Below are positions 56,680-64,000 of a DNA stretch of 64,000 nucleotides, one piece after another; within the stretch, counting starts at the first letter, position 1; each line of letters begins with the position of its first letter. Source of the DNA: Paenibacillus xylanexedens (lineage in GTDB: Bacteria > Bacillota > Bacilli > Paenibacillales > Paenibacillaceae); assembly GCF_001908275.1 (NCBI RefSeq), contig NZ_CP018620.1, positions 5,270,001 through 5,334,000 of the forward strand. Direction: 5' to 3'. The position numbers were made by a program, and so were the translations under genes. Under the pieces are notes generated by a model, which worked only from the letters and a program-made list of their open reading frames with translations, did no database searches and was not told where the DNA came from.

Positions 56680-57296
56680 TGTGTGAACATCTGGCTCAAA
56701 CGGCCACATCACGAATTCCATGCCACCTCTTTAGAACCCTTTTGCTCCTCTATGCTCGGAGCAAAACAAATCTTAAAATAAATCCTGAAAAACAGATGCT
56801 CGCTCTTCTGTTTTTCTGCCCTTTTCTTTATTGTCGAACATCTGGCTCAAACGGCCACATCACGGATTCCGCGCCACCTCTTTAAGAACCTTTTGCTCCT
56901 CTATGCTCGGAACAAAACAAAACTTAAAATAGACCCTGAAAAACAGATACTTCGCTCTTCTGTTTTTCTGCCCACTCCGTTATTGTGTGAACATCCGGCT
57001 CAAACAGCCAGATCACGAATTCCGTGTAACCTCTTTAAGAACCATTGCTCCTCTATACTCGGAGCAAAACAAAACTTAAAATAGACCCTGAAAAACAGAT
57101 ACTTCGCTCTTCTGTTTTTCTGCCCACTCCGTTATTGTGTGAACATCCGGCTCAAACAGCCAGATCACGAATTCCGTGTAACCTCTTTAAGAACCATTGC
57201 TCCTCTATACTCGGAGCAAAATAAATCTTAGAATAAATCCTGAAAAACAGATGCTCGCTCTTCTGTTTTTCTGCCCTCTCGTTATGGCGTGAAAGA
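56680..57296. repeat. Tandem array, four copies of a unit of about 152 bases
   Basis: The marker GAACATC(T/C)GGCTCAAA begins at 56685, 56836, 56989 and 57141, so the spacing is 151, 153 and 152 bases. The last two units are nearly identical over their first 90 bases. Each unit holds a GCTCC/GGAGC stem and an AAAAACAGA/TCTGTTTTT stem. The unit end (GCCC-CTCCGTTATTGTGT) matches the right flank of the hairpin element next to it. Confidence 0.85.
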
Positions 57297-57341
57297 CGGC
57301 AATCGGGGCTCCCCTCTCGGGGAACCCTGATCTTCTTGCCG
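57297..57341 (-). terminator. Hairpin terminator of adhE
   Basis: Strong GC-rich imperfect stem (CGGCAA...GGGTTCCCC facing GGGGAGCCC...TTGCCG), followed on the minus strand by TCTTTC. The T run is weak, but position right after adhE fits. Confidence 0.65.
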
Positions 57342-57366
57342 TAAGGCACACTTCGTTCTAAATTTG

Positions 57367-59979
57367 TTATTCAAACTTTCCGTAGAAAGCGTTGCGGTAT
57401 ACATCAGCCAGTTCAGTTACCAGCGGCAGCTTCGGATTGGCGGTTGTACATTGGTCTTCGAAGGCACGGTCTGCCAGATAATCCACATGTGCTTCAAAGT
57501 CTTTGGCATCAAATCCGATTTCCTGGAACGATTCTTCAATGCCCAATGTTTTGTTCAGTTTGCGAATCGCATTGATGAGACTGGTTACGCCTTCTTCTGT
57601 TGTACGAGCAGGCAATCCCAAGATGCGGGCGATTTCGGCATACCGCTCATCCGCTACAAAGTGCGAATATTTCGGGAACGATGCAAATTTGGTCGGTTTT
57701 TTTGCGTTGTAACGAATGACGTGCGGCATCAGGATTGCATTGGTGCGTCCGTGTGCGGTGTGATACTGACCGCCCCATTTGTGCGCCAAGCTGTGGTTGA
57801 TGCCCAGGAATGCGTTGGCAAACGCCATACCTGCAATTGTGGAAGCATTATGCATTTTCTCACGTGCCAGTTTATCTCCTTGCAGCGCAGATTGCTCCAG
57901 GTATTGGAATACCAGTTGGATTGCTTTGATCGCAAGTCCATCCGTGTAATCATTTGCCATAACAGATACATAAGCTTCAATCGCATGCGTCAGTACGTCC
58001 ATACCTGTATCGGCAACCGCTGTTCTAGGCAGGGAGTATACAAACTCCGGATCAACAATCGCTACGTCTGGTGTCAGCTCATAGTCGGCCAATGGATATT
58101 TGGTGTTACCTTGATTTTTATCTGTGATAACCGCGAACGATGTCACTTCAGAACCTGTACCGGATGTGGTTGGGATCGCTACAAATTTCGCTTTTACGCC
58201 TAGACGTGGATATTTGTAGATCCGTTTGCGGATATCCATGAATTTCTGTTTCAGATCGTTGAAGTCCGTGTCCGGGTATTCATAGAACAACCACATGGCT
58301 TTGGCAGCATCCATCGGTGATCCACCGCCGAGTGCAATAATGCAGTCCGGTTGGAAGCGGCGCATCATTTCGGTTCCGCGGTCTACCGTTGTTGTGGATG
58401 GATCTGGCTCAACATCGGAGAACACTTCGATCGCTACTGGCATTTGGCGTTGACGCAGATAGTGTTCTACCTTTTCAACATATCCAAGCTTCACCATCAT
58501 GGCATCCGTAATAATGGCCACACGTGTGATGTCAGGCATTTTGGCAAGATACTGTGTTGCCCCTTTTTCGAAATAGACTTTGTTCGGCACTTTGAACCAT
58601 TGCATATTCACGGTACGGCGAGCCACCCTTTTCACATTGATTAAGTTCACAGCGGTTACGTTGGAAGAAGTCGAGTTACGTCCGTATGATCCGCATCCCA
58701 GTGTCAATGACGGCATGTTTGTGTTGTAGATATCCCCGATGGCACCGTGTGTGGATGGTGAGTTCACAATAATCCGTCCAGTTTGCAGACGATCTGCGAA
58801 TTTACCGATCACTTCTTCATTTGTGGAGTGGATAACCGAGGAGTGACCCATGCCGCCAAAAGCAACCACTTCTGCTGCACGTTCAATTCCCTCTGCTGCC
58901 GTTTTAACTTTGTAACAAGCCAGTACCGGGCTTAATTTCTCAGCCGACAATGGGAATTTAGTACCTACCCCTTCAATCTCGGCCACAAGAATTTTGGTGC
59001 CTGCTGGAACTTCAATACCGCACAATTTCGCAATGCTCACCGCAGATTGACCAACAATCGCCGGATTCACCGCACATTTCTCGGCATTAATCGCACCTGC
59101 TGTCAATTTTGCTGCTTCATCTTTGTTAACAAAGTAACAGCCATTCGCAATCATTTTTTTCTTCACTTGATCGAAGATCGGTTCTTCAATGATGACCGCT
59201 TGTTCGGAAGCACAGATCATGCCGTTATCGAAAGATTTGGACAGGATCAAATCCGTCACTGCCTGATTGATATCCGCGCTTTTCTCGATAAAGCAAGGAA
59301 CGTTACCCGGTCCTACGCCCAGTGCAGGTTTACCACAGCTGTACGCTGCACGTACCATGCCTGATCCGCCTGTTGCCAGAATGAGAGCCACATCATTGTG
59401 ATTCATCAGTTCGTTTGTACGATCCATGGAAGGATCATCAATCCACTGAATACAATCCGCTGGTGCACCATGTTTCACAGCCGCTTCCAGTAGGATTTTA
59501 GCAGCTTCCCGGCTACAATTCTGTGCAGATGGGTGGAAACCAAAGATGATCGGGTTACGCGTCTTGATGGAGATCAGTGCTTTGAACATCGTCGTTGATG
59601 TTGGGTTGGTAACTGGTGTAATACCCATGATGATGCCGACCGGCTCCGCAATTTTCTGGAAGCTTTCATACTCGTTATCTTCAATCACACCTACGGTTTT
59701 GTCATACTTGATGCTGTGGTACACATATTCTGTTGCAAATATATTTTTGGTGATTTTATCCTCATACACTCCGCGGCCTGTTTCTTCTACGGCCATCTTG
59801 GCGAGCATCATGTGTTTATCCAGACCCGCAAGCGCCATCGCTTGCACAATCCGGTCAATCTGCTTCTGGTCCATCTTCATGAATGCGGCGTGTGCTTTAT
59901 TCGCTTTGTCGATTAACGTTTGAATATACTGACCTGCTGTCGGTTCTTTTGCTGGGGCGACTTCGTTCTTTACAGCCAT
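57367..59979 (-). CDS. adhE: Bifunctional acetaldehyde-CoA/alcohol dehydrogenase
   Basis: Reduces acetyl-CoA to acetaldehyde and then ethanol, regenerating NAD in fermentation. The N-terminal aldehyde dehydrogenase domain (about 1-440) has the catalytic cysteine in [14 protein letters not shown]. The C-terminal iron alcohol dehydrogenase domain (about 450-870) has [25 protein letters not shown] and the iron-binding histidines in [10 protein letters not shown] and [16 protein letters not shown]. Length 870 residues, typical of the full fusion. Start ATG at 59979 with AGGAGG nine bases away; an upstream in-frame start lies before that site. An FNR box lies about 90 bases upstream. Confidence 0.98.
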   Translation of the reverse strand: MAVKNEVAPAKEPTAGQYIQTLIDKANKAHAAFMKMDQKQIDRIVQAMALAGLDKHMMLAKMAVEETGRGVYEDKITKNIFATEYVYHSIKYDKTVGVIEDNEYESFQKIAEPVGIIMGITPVTNPTSTTMFKALISIKTRNPIIFGFHPSAQNCSREAAKILLEAAVKHGAPADCIQWIDDPSMDRTNELMNHNDVALILATGGSGMVRAAYSCGKPALGVGPGNVPCFIEKSADINQAVTDLILSKSFDNGMICASEQAVIIEEPIFDQVKKKMIANGCYFVNKDEAAKLTAGAINAEKCAVNPAIVGQSAVSIAKLCGIEVPAGTKILVAEIEGVGTKFPLSAEKLSPVLACYKVKTAAEGIERAAEVVAFGGMGHSSVIHSTNEEVIGKFADRLQTGRIIVNSPSTHGAIGDIYNTNMPSLTLGCGSYGRNSTSSNVTAVNLINVKRVARRTVNMQWFKVPNKVYFEKGATQYLAKMPDITRVAIITDAMMVKLGYVEKVEHYLRQRQMPVAIEVFSDVEPDPSTTTVDRGTEMMRRFQPDCIIALGGGSPMDAAKAMWLFYEYPDTDFNDLKQKFMDIRKRIYKYPRLGVKAKFVAIPTTSGTGSEVTSFAVITDKNQGNTKYPLADYELTPDVAIVDPEFVYSLPRTAVADTGMDVLTHAIEAYVSVMANDYTDGLAIKAIQLVFQYLEQSALQGDKLAREKMHNASTIAGMAFANAFLGINHSLAHKWGGQYHTAHGRTNAILMPHVIRYNAKKPTKFASFPKYSHFVADERYAEIARILGLPARTTEEGVTSLINAIRKLNKTLGIEESFQEIGFDAKDFEAHVDYLADRAFEDQCTTANPKLPLVTELADVYRNAFYGKFE

Positions 59980-60060
59980 CTCCCTCATCCTCCTAAAGGT
60001 TCGTATTAGTTTGTCTCTCTCGTTTACATTCACATCGTAACATGACAATAAACTTAATTA

Positions 60061-60076
60061 TGTGATTTTTTTCACA
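60061..60076 (-). promoter_or_regulatory. FNR box of adhE
   Basis: TGTGA-TTTTTT-TCACA, an exact FNR consensus match. On the adhE strand a TACGAT sequence starts 21 bases after the box and could be the -10 element of a promoter activated from about -41.5. Confidence 0.75.
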
Positions 60077-60177
60077 AAGTATAACAAATTTAATTTAAGT
60101 TTTGTAGTGTCCTTCATACGACCATTTTCACTTCCTATTTAAAATATAGAGCTGTAAAATTCATCCTCTCCATTAAA

Positions 60178-60193
60178 AGTGAATTTTATCACA
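60178..60193 (+). promoter_or_regulatory. FNR-like box in the adhE-fnr spacer
   Basis: AGTGA-ATTTTA-TCACA, one base from the FNR consensus. If fnr starts from the TATACT at 60255, the box is about 81 bases upstream of the start, which fits activator spacing. It could also serve adhE from a distance. Confidence 0.5.
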
Positions 60194-60409
60194 ATGTTTG
60201 AAATTTCGTCATTTTTGCCCCCTTTCCTTCCCCCTCAAACGGTAAGATTAGGTATATACTGAACTTAAAAATTGAACCACCGCAATTTGTACCGTCCTTC
60301 CTCCCGGCCGAGATGACCCTGATCAGGACGGCAACGGTTTGCGGCGAACCTCGGAGGCTACTGCTTACTACAGAAGGTCGTCCGATGGACATAAAGGGGA
60401 GATAGACTT

Positions 60410-61126
60410 ATGAGAGAACTAACAACTGTACTGGAAAAGCGCGGCAATACTAACTGTTTCTCGGAAGCAAATTTCAACCATCTGCTGGTTACCATGAAAG
60501 ATAGAACCTATCCGGAAGGTACACATCTGTACTGGGAAGGCGACATCTCTGACAAACTTTATTATATGAAACGGGGCCGTGCCCAGATCACCAAATCCAC
60601 GGATGAAGGCAAGGAACTGATCATGTACATGTATCAATCCGGTGATATGATTGGGCAGGCTGATCCCTTCTTTGGCTCTAAACACAGCTTCTCAGCGGAA
60701 GTGCTGGAGGATAGTGAGATCGGTGTACTGGAGCATAAAGACCTGGAAATGTTAATCTGCCAGCATTGTGACTTCGCGATCGATTTTATGAAATGGATGG
60801 GCATCCACCACCGGTTAACACAGACCAAATTCCGGGATCTCATGTTATATGGCAAACCGGGTGCACTTTGCTCCACCCTCATTCGGTTGTCGAATTCGTA
60901 TGGTGAGCCTCATGGAGAGCATGTCATTATTCACAAAAAAATTACCCACACGGACCTGTCCAATATGATTGGAGCCACTCGTGAAAGTGTAAACCGCATG
61001 TTAAGCGACCTGCGTAAGAAAGATGGGATTGAATATGACAATGGCATGATTGTCATCAAAGATCTGAAGATGCTGCAAGGGATCTGTCACTGTGAGCTTT
61101 GCCCGAACGAGATCTGTCGTATTTAA
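60410..61126 (+). CDS. fnr: Oxygen-sensing Crp/Fnr family regulator
   Basis: 238 residues. N-terminal cyclic-nucleotide-like fold (about 25-140, YPEGTHLYWEGDISDKLYYMKRGRAQI). C-terminal winged helix (about 150-220, with TDLSNMIGATRESVNRMLSDL). The C-terminal cysteines C226, C228, C231 and C236 include C-x2-C-x4-C, the same spacing as the cluster ligands C227, C230 and C235 of Bacillus subtilis Fnr. An Fe-S cluster at the C terminus is therefore likely. ATG with GGGGAG at eight bases. It is divergent from adhE; FNR boxes lie before adhE and pflB. Confidence 0.92.
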   Translation: MRELTTVLEKRGNTNCFSEANFNHLLVTMKDRTYPEGTHLYWEGDISDKLYYMKRGRAQITKSTDEGKELIMYMYQSGDMIGQADPFFGSKHSFSAEVLEDSEIGVLEHKDLEMLICQHCDFAIDFMKWMGIHHRLTQTKFRDLMLYGKPGALCSTLIRLSNSYGEPHGEHVIIHKKITHTDLSNMIGATRESVNRMLSDLRKKDGIEYDNGMIVIKDLKMLQGICHCELCPNEICRI

Positions 61127-61168
61127 TATTTGACTATGCTAATCGGAAATTGCTTATATATATTTAAT

Positions 61169-61206
61169 GAAAAAAAGCCCAGTTCTCTAAAAAGAGATTG
61201 GGCTTC
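61169..61206. terminator. Bidirectional terminator between fnr and lipoprotein gene
   Basis: Stem AAGCCCAGTTCTCT/AGAGATTGGGCTT with a four-base loop. Minus strand ends in TTTTTTTC and the plus strand in TTC. Suits both convergent genes. Confidence 0.85.
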
Positions 61207-61215
61207 TTGGTATAC

Positions 61216-61929
61216 TTAGGATGCATTGGTCAATTCAAGCTTTACCGCATCACGTGGATTCAATTTCATGTCCAGACCATTTTCCATTAATTCTTTGTCA
61301 TTCACCATAATGACCCACCGCTCATTCATACGAGGCGTGACATTCTCGACCGAAACGACAAATTTGTTATTCTCCGACATTCTTACAATGCCGCTGGACT
61401 TCAACACATCACGAACTGTGCACTCCTGAACGTAGACGCCGGCATATTGACGATTAAGGGTTGGCATAATGTTTCCACCGCTAACCTTGAGTAACGTTGT
61501 CTGATATGCAACGCCATCCCCCCCACTGTCAGCGGCTTTCACGTAAATGATCACTTCATCTTTGGCATGAAGCTCCATGTCCCAATCTTCCTGTTCAATA
61601 TCCTTGCCATTTAATTTGACAGCCCAGCTCAGCGAAGAATCCAGAGAAACTTCACCCACGGATTGAATCCGTTTGCCATCTGCCGTAAAATCAACCAGTC
61701 CGCTATTGAGTAATGCTTTTTTGAGTGTCAAACCCTCACTAAAATCTCGCTTAATGGACTTTGTTGCATCAGGCAAAAACGTACTGCCATCTACAGCCAC
61801 TGTGATTGTATTCGCTGTTTCTGTCTCTTTAACAATTGGCTGCTCAGAAGGCTGTGTCTCACTACAACCAGCCAAGATCGCCAGTAGGAGCAAACATACA
61901 CCTATGTAACCGGGGATTTTCTTCATCAT
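61216..61929 (-). CDS. Lipoprotein with DUF4430-like repeats
   Basis: 237 residues. Lipobox LAGC in LLAILAGCSETQ. Two similar domains follow (about residues 40-130 and 140-235), each with an LKKALLNSG or VRDVLKSSG segment, a W-x-V-x-x-N-x-K motif (SWAVKLNGKDIEQ and WVIMVNDKELMENG) and a closing DEVIIYV or DAVKLEL strand. This resembles DUF4430 (transcobalamin-like) domains, which occur in surface proteins. Ligand unknown. Start at ATG 61929 with a weak site; 54 in-frame residues upstream are unlike a signal peptide. Confidence 0.75.
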   Translation of the reverse strand: MMKKIPGYIGVCLLLLAILAGCSETQPSEQPIVKETETANTITVAVDGSTFLPDATKSIKRDFSEGLTLKKALLNSGLVDFTADGKRIQSVGEVSLDSSLSWAVKLNGKDIEQEDWDMELHAKDEVIIYVKAADSGGDGVAYQTTLLKVSGGNIMPTLNRQYAGVYVQECTVRDVLKSSGIVRMSENNKFVVSVENVTPRMNERWVIMVNDKELMENGLDMKLNPRDAVKLELTNAS

Positions 61930-62126
61930 GTAGGTAACACCACCCTGCGTAAAATCATTCACCCTGTTGTCCATAACCTCTATTATGGCACAACTTTCGG
62001 CAAAAAAAAGTGTCAAAGCCGTTACTTTTATAGGGTACCGCCTGCAAATAAGGCTTGTACAAGAAAGAGAGCCTGCACACAGGCTCTCCAATCTATATCA
62101 TTTTTATGTTCTAATTGGTTACGTTA

Positions 62127-62858
62127 TCATTGGACACTAGCCTGCATGTATGTCCGTCCTCCATCGCCATCTTTCAGATATGGATTAAGCCCGAAGAATT
62201 GCTCCTCAGATACGTATACACCTGTCAGCAATCGCCCTTCAAGCAATCCACCGTCAACCTGCACGCAACATGAAGGTGCGTCTACATACTCCTGATACAA
62301 CGGAATCTGCCCATATTGTTGATGGACCTTAAATACCTTCCCTTGCTCATGCAAAGGCCGTTCCGAGAAATAGGTAGGCACAATGTAACGGGCAATGACA
62401 TCCAGCTCCTGCACGCTATAAAAGGGGTCATCACCAAGCCATGGCGCAAACATTCGAATCTTCTCATATTGTGACCAGACAACCGCCTGAATCAGCATTT
62501 CTGCCTGAACCAGCCGACCTTCTCCCACATCTAAAGCCAATTGCTTACCACGGATAGTTTCTTCCATCTGAGACATCGTTGAATCAGGTTGTCCCAGCTC
62601 ACATCCGATACACTTCCAGCCCCTGGACGTTTGAATCCATTTTTGCAGCACCGCCGGAGCTAATTTCGGACCATCGCTGTTCACAGAATGCGTATTCACT
62701 TCGGCAAGATCATCCTTAACCGAACGGGAATATGCTGTGCGCTTAAACAACTCTGCAGCTTTTTTGTAAATTAGATGGACCTGAATGGATGCGCTCTCAA
62801 GTTCTGCAATATCTTTTTTGCCGTAGCGTACTTCACGGGATAAGCTTTCTTCTCTCAT
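62127..62858 (-). CDS. Hypothetical protein conserved in this lineage
   Basis: 243 residues, soluble, with no signal peptide or membrane helix. I recognise no domain. A cysteine pair lies in WKCIGCELGQP (possibly metal binding) and two more in APSCCVQVDGG. Start is the ATG 62858 with AAGGAGG ten bases upstream. It stands alone upstream of the lipoprotein gene. I see nothing that lets me assign a role. Confidence 0.7.
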   Translation of the reverse strand: MREESLSREVRYGKKDIAELESASIQVHLIYKKAAELFKRTAYSRSVKDDLAEVNTHSVNSDGPKLAPAVLQKWIQTSRGWKCIGCELGQPDSTMSQMEETIRGKQLALDVGEGRLVQAEMLIQAVVWSQYEKIRMFAPWLGDDPFYSVQELDVIARYIVPTYFSERPLHEQGKVFKVHQQYGQIPLYQEYVDAPSCCVQVDGGLLEGRLLTGVYVSEEQFFGLNPYLKDGDGGRTYMQASVQ

Positions 62859-62976
62859 GACAAGTGGGCCTCCTTCGCTCCGGCCGTCTGTGGCCATTTT
62901 CTATAGATTATACTACAACTCATGACAACATGTGCATAGCCCAAGAGAAAAACGCCGATCAACATAGTACTTAAGA

Positions 62977-63010
62977 CAAAAACCCCTGATTTCCACAGAA
63001 ATCAGGAGTC
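62977..63010 (-). terminator. Terminator of the HxlR-family gene
   Basis: Minus-strand stem CTCCTGATTTC/GAAATCAGGGG with one mismatch and a four-base loop, followed by TTTTTG. It lies 44 bases after the stop codon. Confidence 0.85.
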
Positions 63011-63053
63011 TATGTCATTCATGCAACAAAAGTGGGTGATATTTGCTTATGCG

Positions 63054-63371
63054 TTAGTCAACCCACTGCTCAGCCCAGTCTTGAATTTGATTCATGACAG
63101 GCTGGAGCGCTCTACCTTTATCCGTCAGTTCATATTCAATACGAACTGGCGTCTCGGGATAGACGTGACGAACCAGAATACCTTCACTCTCCAGATCTTT
63201 CATCCGTTCGGATAACATCTTATCACTCATGGATGGAATCAGATTGGAGATATCCTTGAATCGCTTCGAACCACTCATCAATGTTTGAATAATTAAACCA
63301 TTCCAGCGCTTGCCCAAAAAAGAAAACGCCGTCTCAAAACGCGGACACATCCGCAAGTCTTGACCTTCCAC
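63054..63371 (-). CDS. HxlR family transcriptional regulator
   Basis: 105-residue MarR-like winged helix of the HxlR family. The opening MCPRFETAFSFLGKRWNGLIIQTL with its single cysteine is the family hallmark, and MSDKMLSERMKDLESEGIL forms the recognition region. Start is set at GTG 63371 with AAAGAGGTG about six bases upstream. Family members sense electrophiles, oxidants or formaldehyde in Bacillus; the cue here is unknown. No neighbouring target gene is evident. Confidence 0.9.
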   Translation of the reverse strand: MEGQDLRMCPRFETAFSFLGKRWNGLIIQTLMSGSKRFKDISNLIPSMSDKMLSERMKDLESEGILVRHVYPETPVRIEYELTDKGRALQPVMNQIQDWAEQWVD

Positions 63372-63413
63372 ATTAATCACCTCTTTAGAGATCACTCAAA
63401 TCAACTTACATTT

Positions 63414-63436
63414 TGTTAGTATATTTCATAATAACA
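63414..63436. promoter_or_regulatory. Inverted repeat upstream of the HxlR-family gene
   Basis: TGTTA-N13-TAACA about 43 bases upstream of the gene. A candidate autoregulatory operator; the assignment rests only on position and symmetry. Confidence 0.3.
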
Positions 63437-63585
63437 TATTTAAGCTTCAAAGAAAACGCCTGCAACTAAAAAGTTTAAATTTTAGAAGCATATCATCCAA
63501 AATGGATCATACATCCCAGTATACATTACACGCTACGTCGTCACCATGGGAAATATCGTATAACTTCCCCATAGTACTATCTTAC

Positions 63586-63640
63586 CCAAAAAGAACCCAA
63601 CTGCCACAGTCATCAATGACTCGGAGAAGGGTTCTTTTTG
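63586..63640. terminator. Terminator of the ThuA-like gene
   Basis: Stem AAAAAGAACCC/GGGTTCTTTTT with an inner TCAT/ATGA pairing and a loop of about 30 bases. A and T runs are on both sides. Confidence 0.8.
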
Positions 63641-63681
63641 AATAAAACTTATAAATTCCATTACACGATTGAGTTAGTGAA

Positions 63682-64000
63682 TTAGACCAGCACGCCACCA
63701 AATGGTCTTACAGGTTCGCTCTTGCCAAATTCCGGCTTAAAGCTGCGGGCAGGATATGCCCATTTCACAGCGTTGCTGATCACTCTTAATATTTCCGGTT
63801 TGTAATAGGTCGGATACGTCTCATGACCTGGTCGGAAATAAAAGATTTTACCTTCACCACGCCGGAACGTACATCCGCTCCGGAATACTTCCCCACCCTG
63901 GAAGTTGCTCACAAACACCAGTTCATCCGGTACTGGAATATCGAAGAATTCACCGTACATCTCTTCTTTTTCCAATACAATCTTGCCTTCGATGCCATCC
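63682..64000 (-). CDS. ThuA-like trehalose-utilization family protein, 3' part
   Basis: The C-terminal 105 or so residues of a protein cut by the window end; the reading frame stays open to position 64000. Visible are EEMYGEFFDIPVPDELVFVSNFQGGEVFRSGCTFRRGEGKIFYFRPGHETYPTYYKPEILRVISNAVKWA (split by family strands), which match the end of ThuA-like (class I glutamine amidotransferase-like) sugar-utilization proteins. The HE in PGHETYPTY is the family-conserved motif. The 5' end and start are not in the window. Confidence 0.85.
   Translation of the reverse strand, partial: DGIEGKIVLEKEEMYGEFFDIPVPDELVFVSNFQGGEVFRSGCTFRRGEGKIFYFRPGHETYPTYYKPEILRVISNAVKWAYPARSFKPEFGKSEPVRPFGGVLV

Larger units (their letters stand above)
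56086..57366. other. Repeat-rich spacer between adhE and pflB
   Basis: 1.28 kb with no plausible gene; small reading frames in it come from repeat copies. In order it holds two FNR boxes (56169 and 56279), a half copy (56381-56427) and a full copy (56436-56588) of a long hairpin element, a fourfold tandem array (56680-57296) and the adhE terminator hairpin (57297-57341). Confidence 0.8.
59980..60409. other. Divergent adhE-fnr spacer
   Basis: 430 bases without a gene. It holds the FNR box of adhE (60061), a second near-consensus box (60178) and a 5' leader of fnr with a CCGTCCT/AGGACGG stem around 60289-60345. A TATACT at 60255-60260 may be the fnr -10 element. Confidence 0.55.

Noticed and set aside
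56680..57296. Tandem repeat as a CRISPR array
   Set aside because: The units are about 152 bases, adjacent without spacers, and no cas gene is near.
56679..57349. Several short reading frames in the adhE-pflB spacer
   Set aside because: They are copies of the tandem repeat read in frame; none has a ribosome binding site or protein-like composition.
63414..63436. Firm operator call for the HxlR regulator
   Set aside because: The repeat is short and AT-rich, so I kept it only as a low-confidence feature.

Overview
This 64 kb window is a chromosomal core segment from a spore-forming Bacillota bacterium, most likely a Paenibacillus. Three things point there: the Bacillus-type sporulation block (spo0A, spoIVB, a complete spoIIIAA-AH operon, splB), the low-to-medium GC content, and two secreted proteins with copper-amine-oxidase-like N-terminal stalk domains. 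I see no rRNA, tRNA, phage, transposase, plasmid gene or CRISPR array. Most genes lie on the minus strand, and many use TTG or GTG starts behind strong Shine-Dalgarno sequences.

Layout. 0-27 kb follows the classic Bacillus order read on the minus strand: pepQ-like peptidase, efp, (lysC and comB inserted here), spoIIIAA-AH, accBC, asp23/amaP envelope genes, nusB, folD, xseAB, ispA, dxs, tlyA, a small membrane protein, argR, recN, spoIVB, spo0A. 27-33 kb continues with aroQ, yqhR, yqhQ, a small membrane protein, a patatin-like lipase, a secreted GH10-like hydrolase and mntR. 33-42 kb holds splB, ccdA, a zinc ABC transporter (znuA, znuC, znuB), metG behind a T-box leader, yidD and zur. 42-53 kb holds a large secreted PKD protein and a six-gene sugar operon (binding protein, two permeases, YesM/YesN two-component pair, NagZ). 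53-61 kb is an anaerobic fermentation block: pflA, pflB, a 1.3 kb repeat-rich spacer, adhE and a divergent fnr. 61-64 kb holds a lipoprotein, a hypothetical protein, an HxlR regulator and the 3' part of a ThuA-like gene.

How the parts work together. The Fnr-like regulator has a C-terminal cysteine set spaced as in Bacillus Fnr. Perfect TGTGA-N6-TCACA boxes precede pflB (two) and adhE (one), and a near-perfect one precedes fnr, so the locus reads as a self-contained oxygen-responsive fermentation regulon. The zinc transporter and zur form a second local circuit with a candidate Zur box. spo0A carries three 0A boxes upstream, as expected for autoregulation.

The most unusual features are non-coding. 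Two dispersed long hairpin elements of about 150-165 bp (before efp, and between adhE and pflB) share flanks but have different, compensated stem arms. Next to the second is a fourfold tandem array with a unit of about 152 bp. A separate family of three inverted-repeat elements (GTTCAAAAAG...CTTTTTGAAC) sits in intergenic regions. The lysC gene also has an internal start with a strong ribosome binding site, as expected for an alpha/beta aspartokinase.
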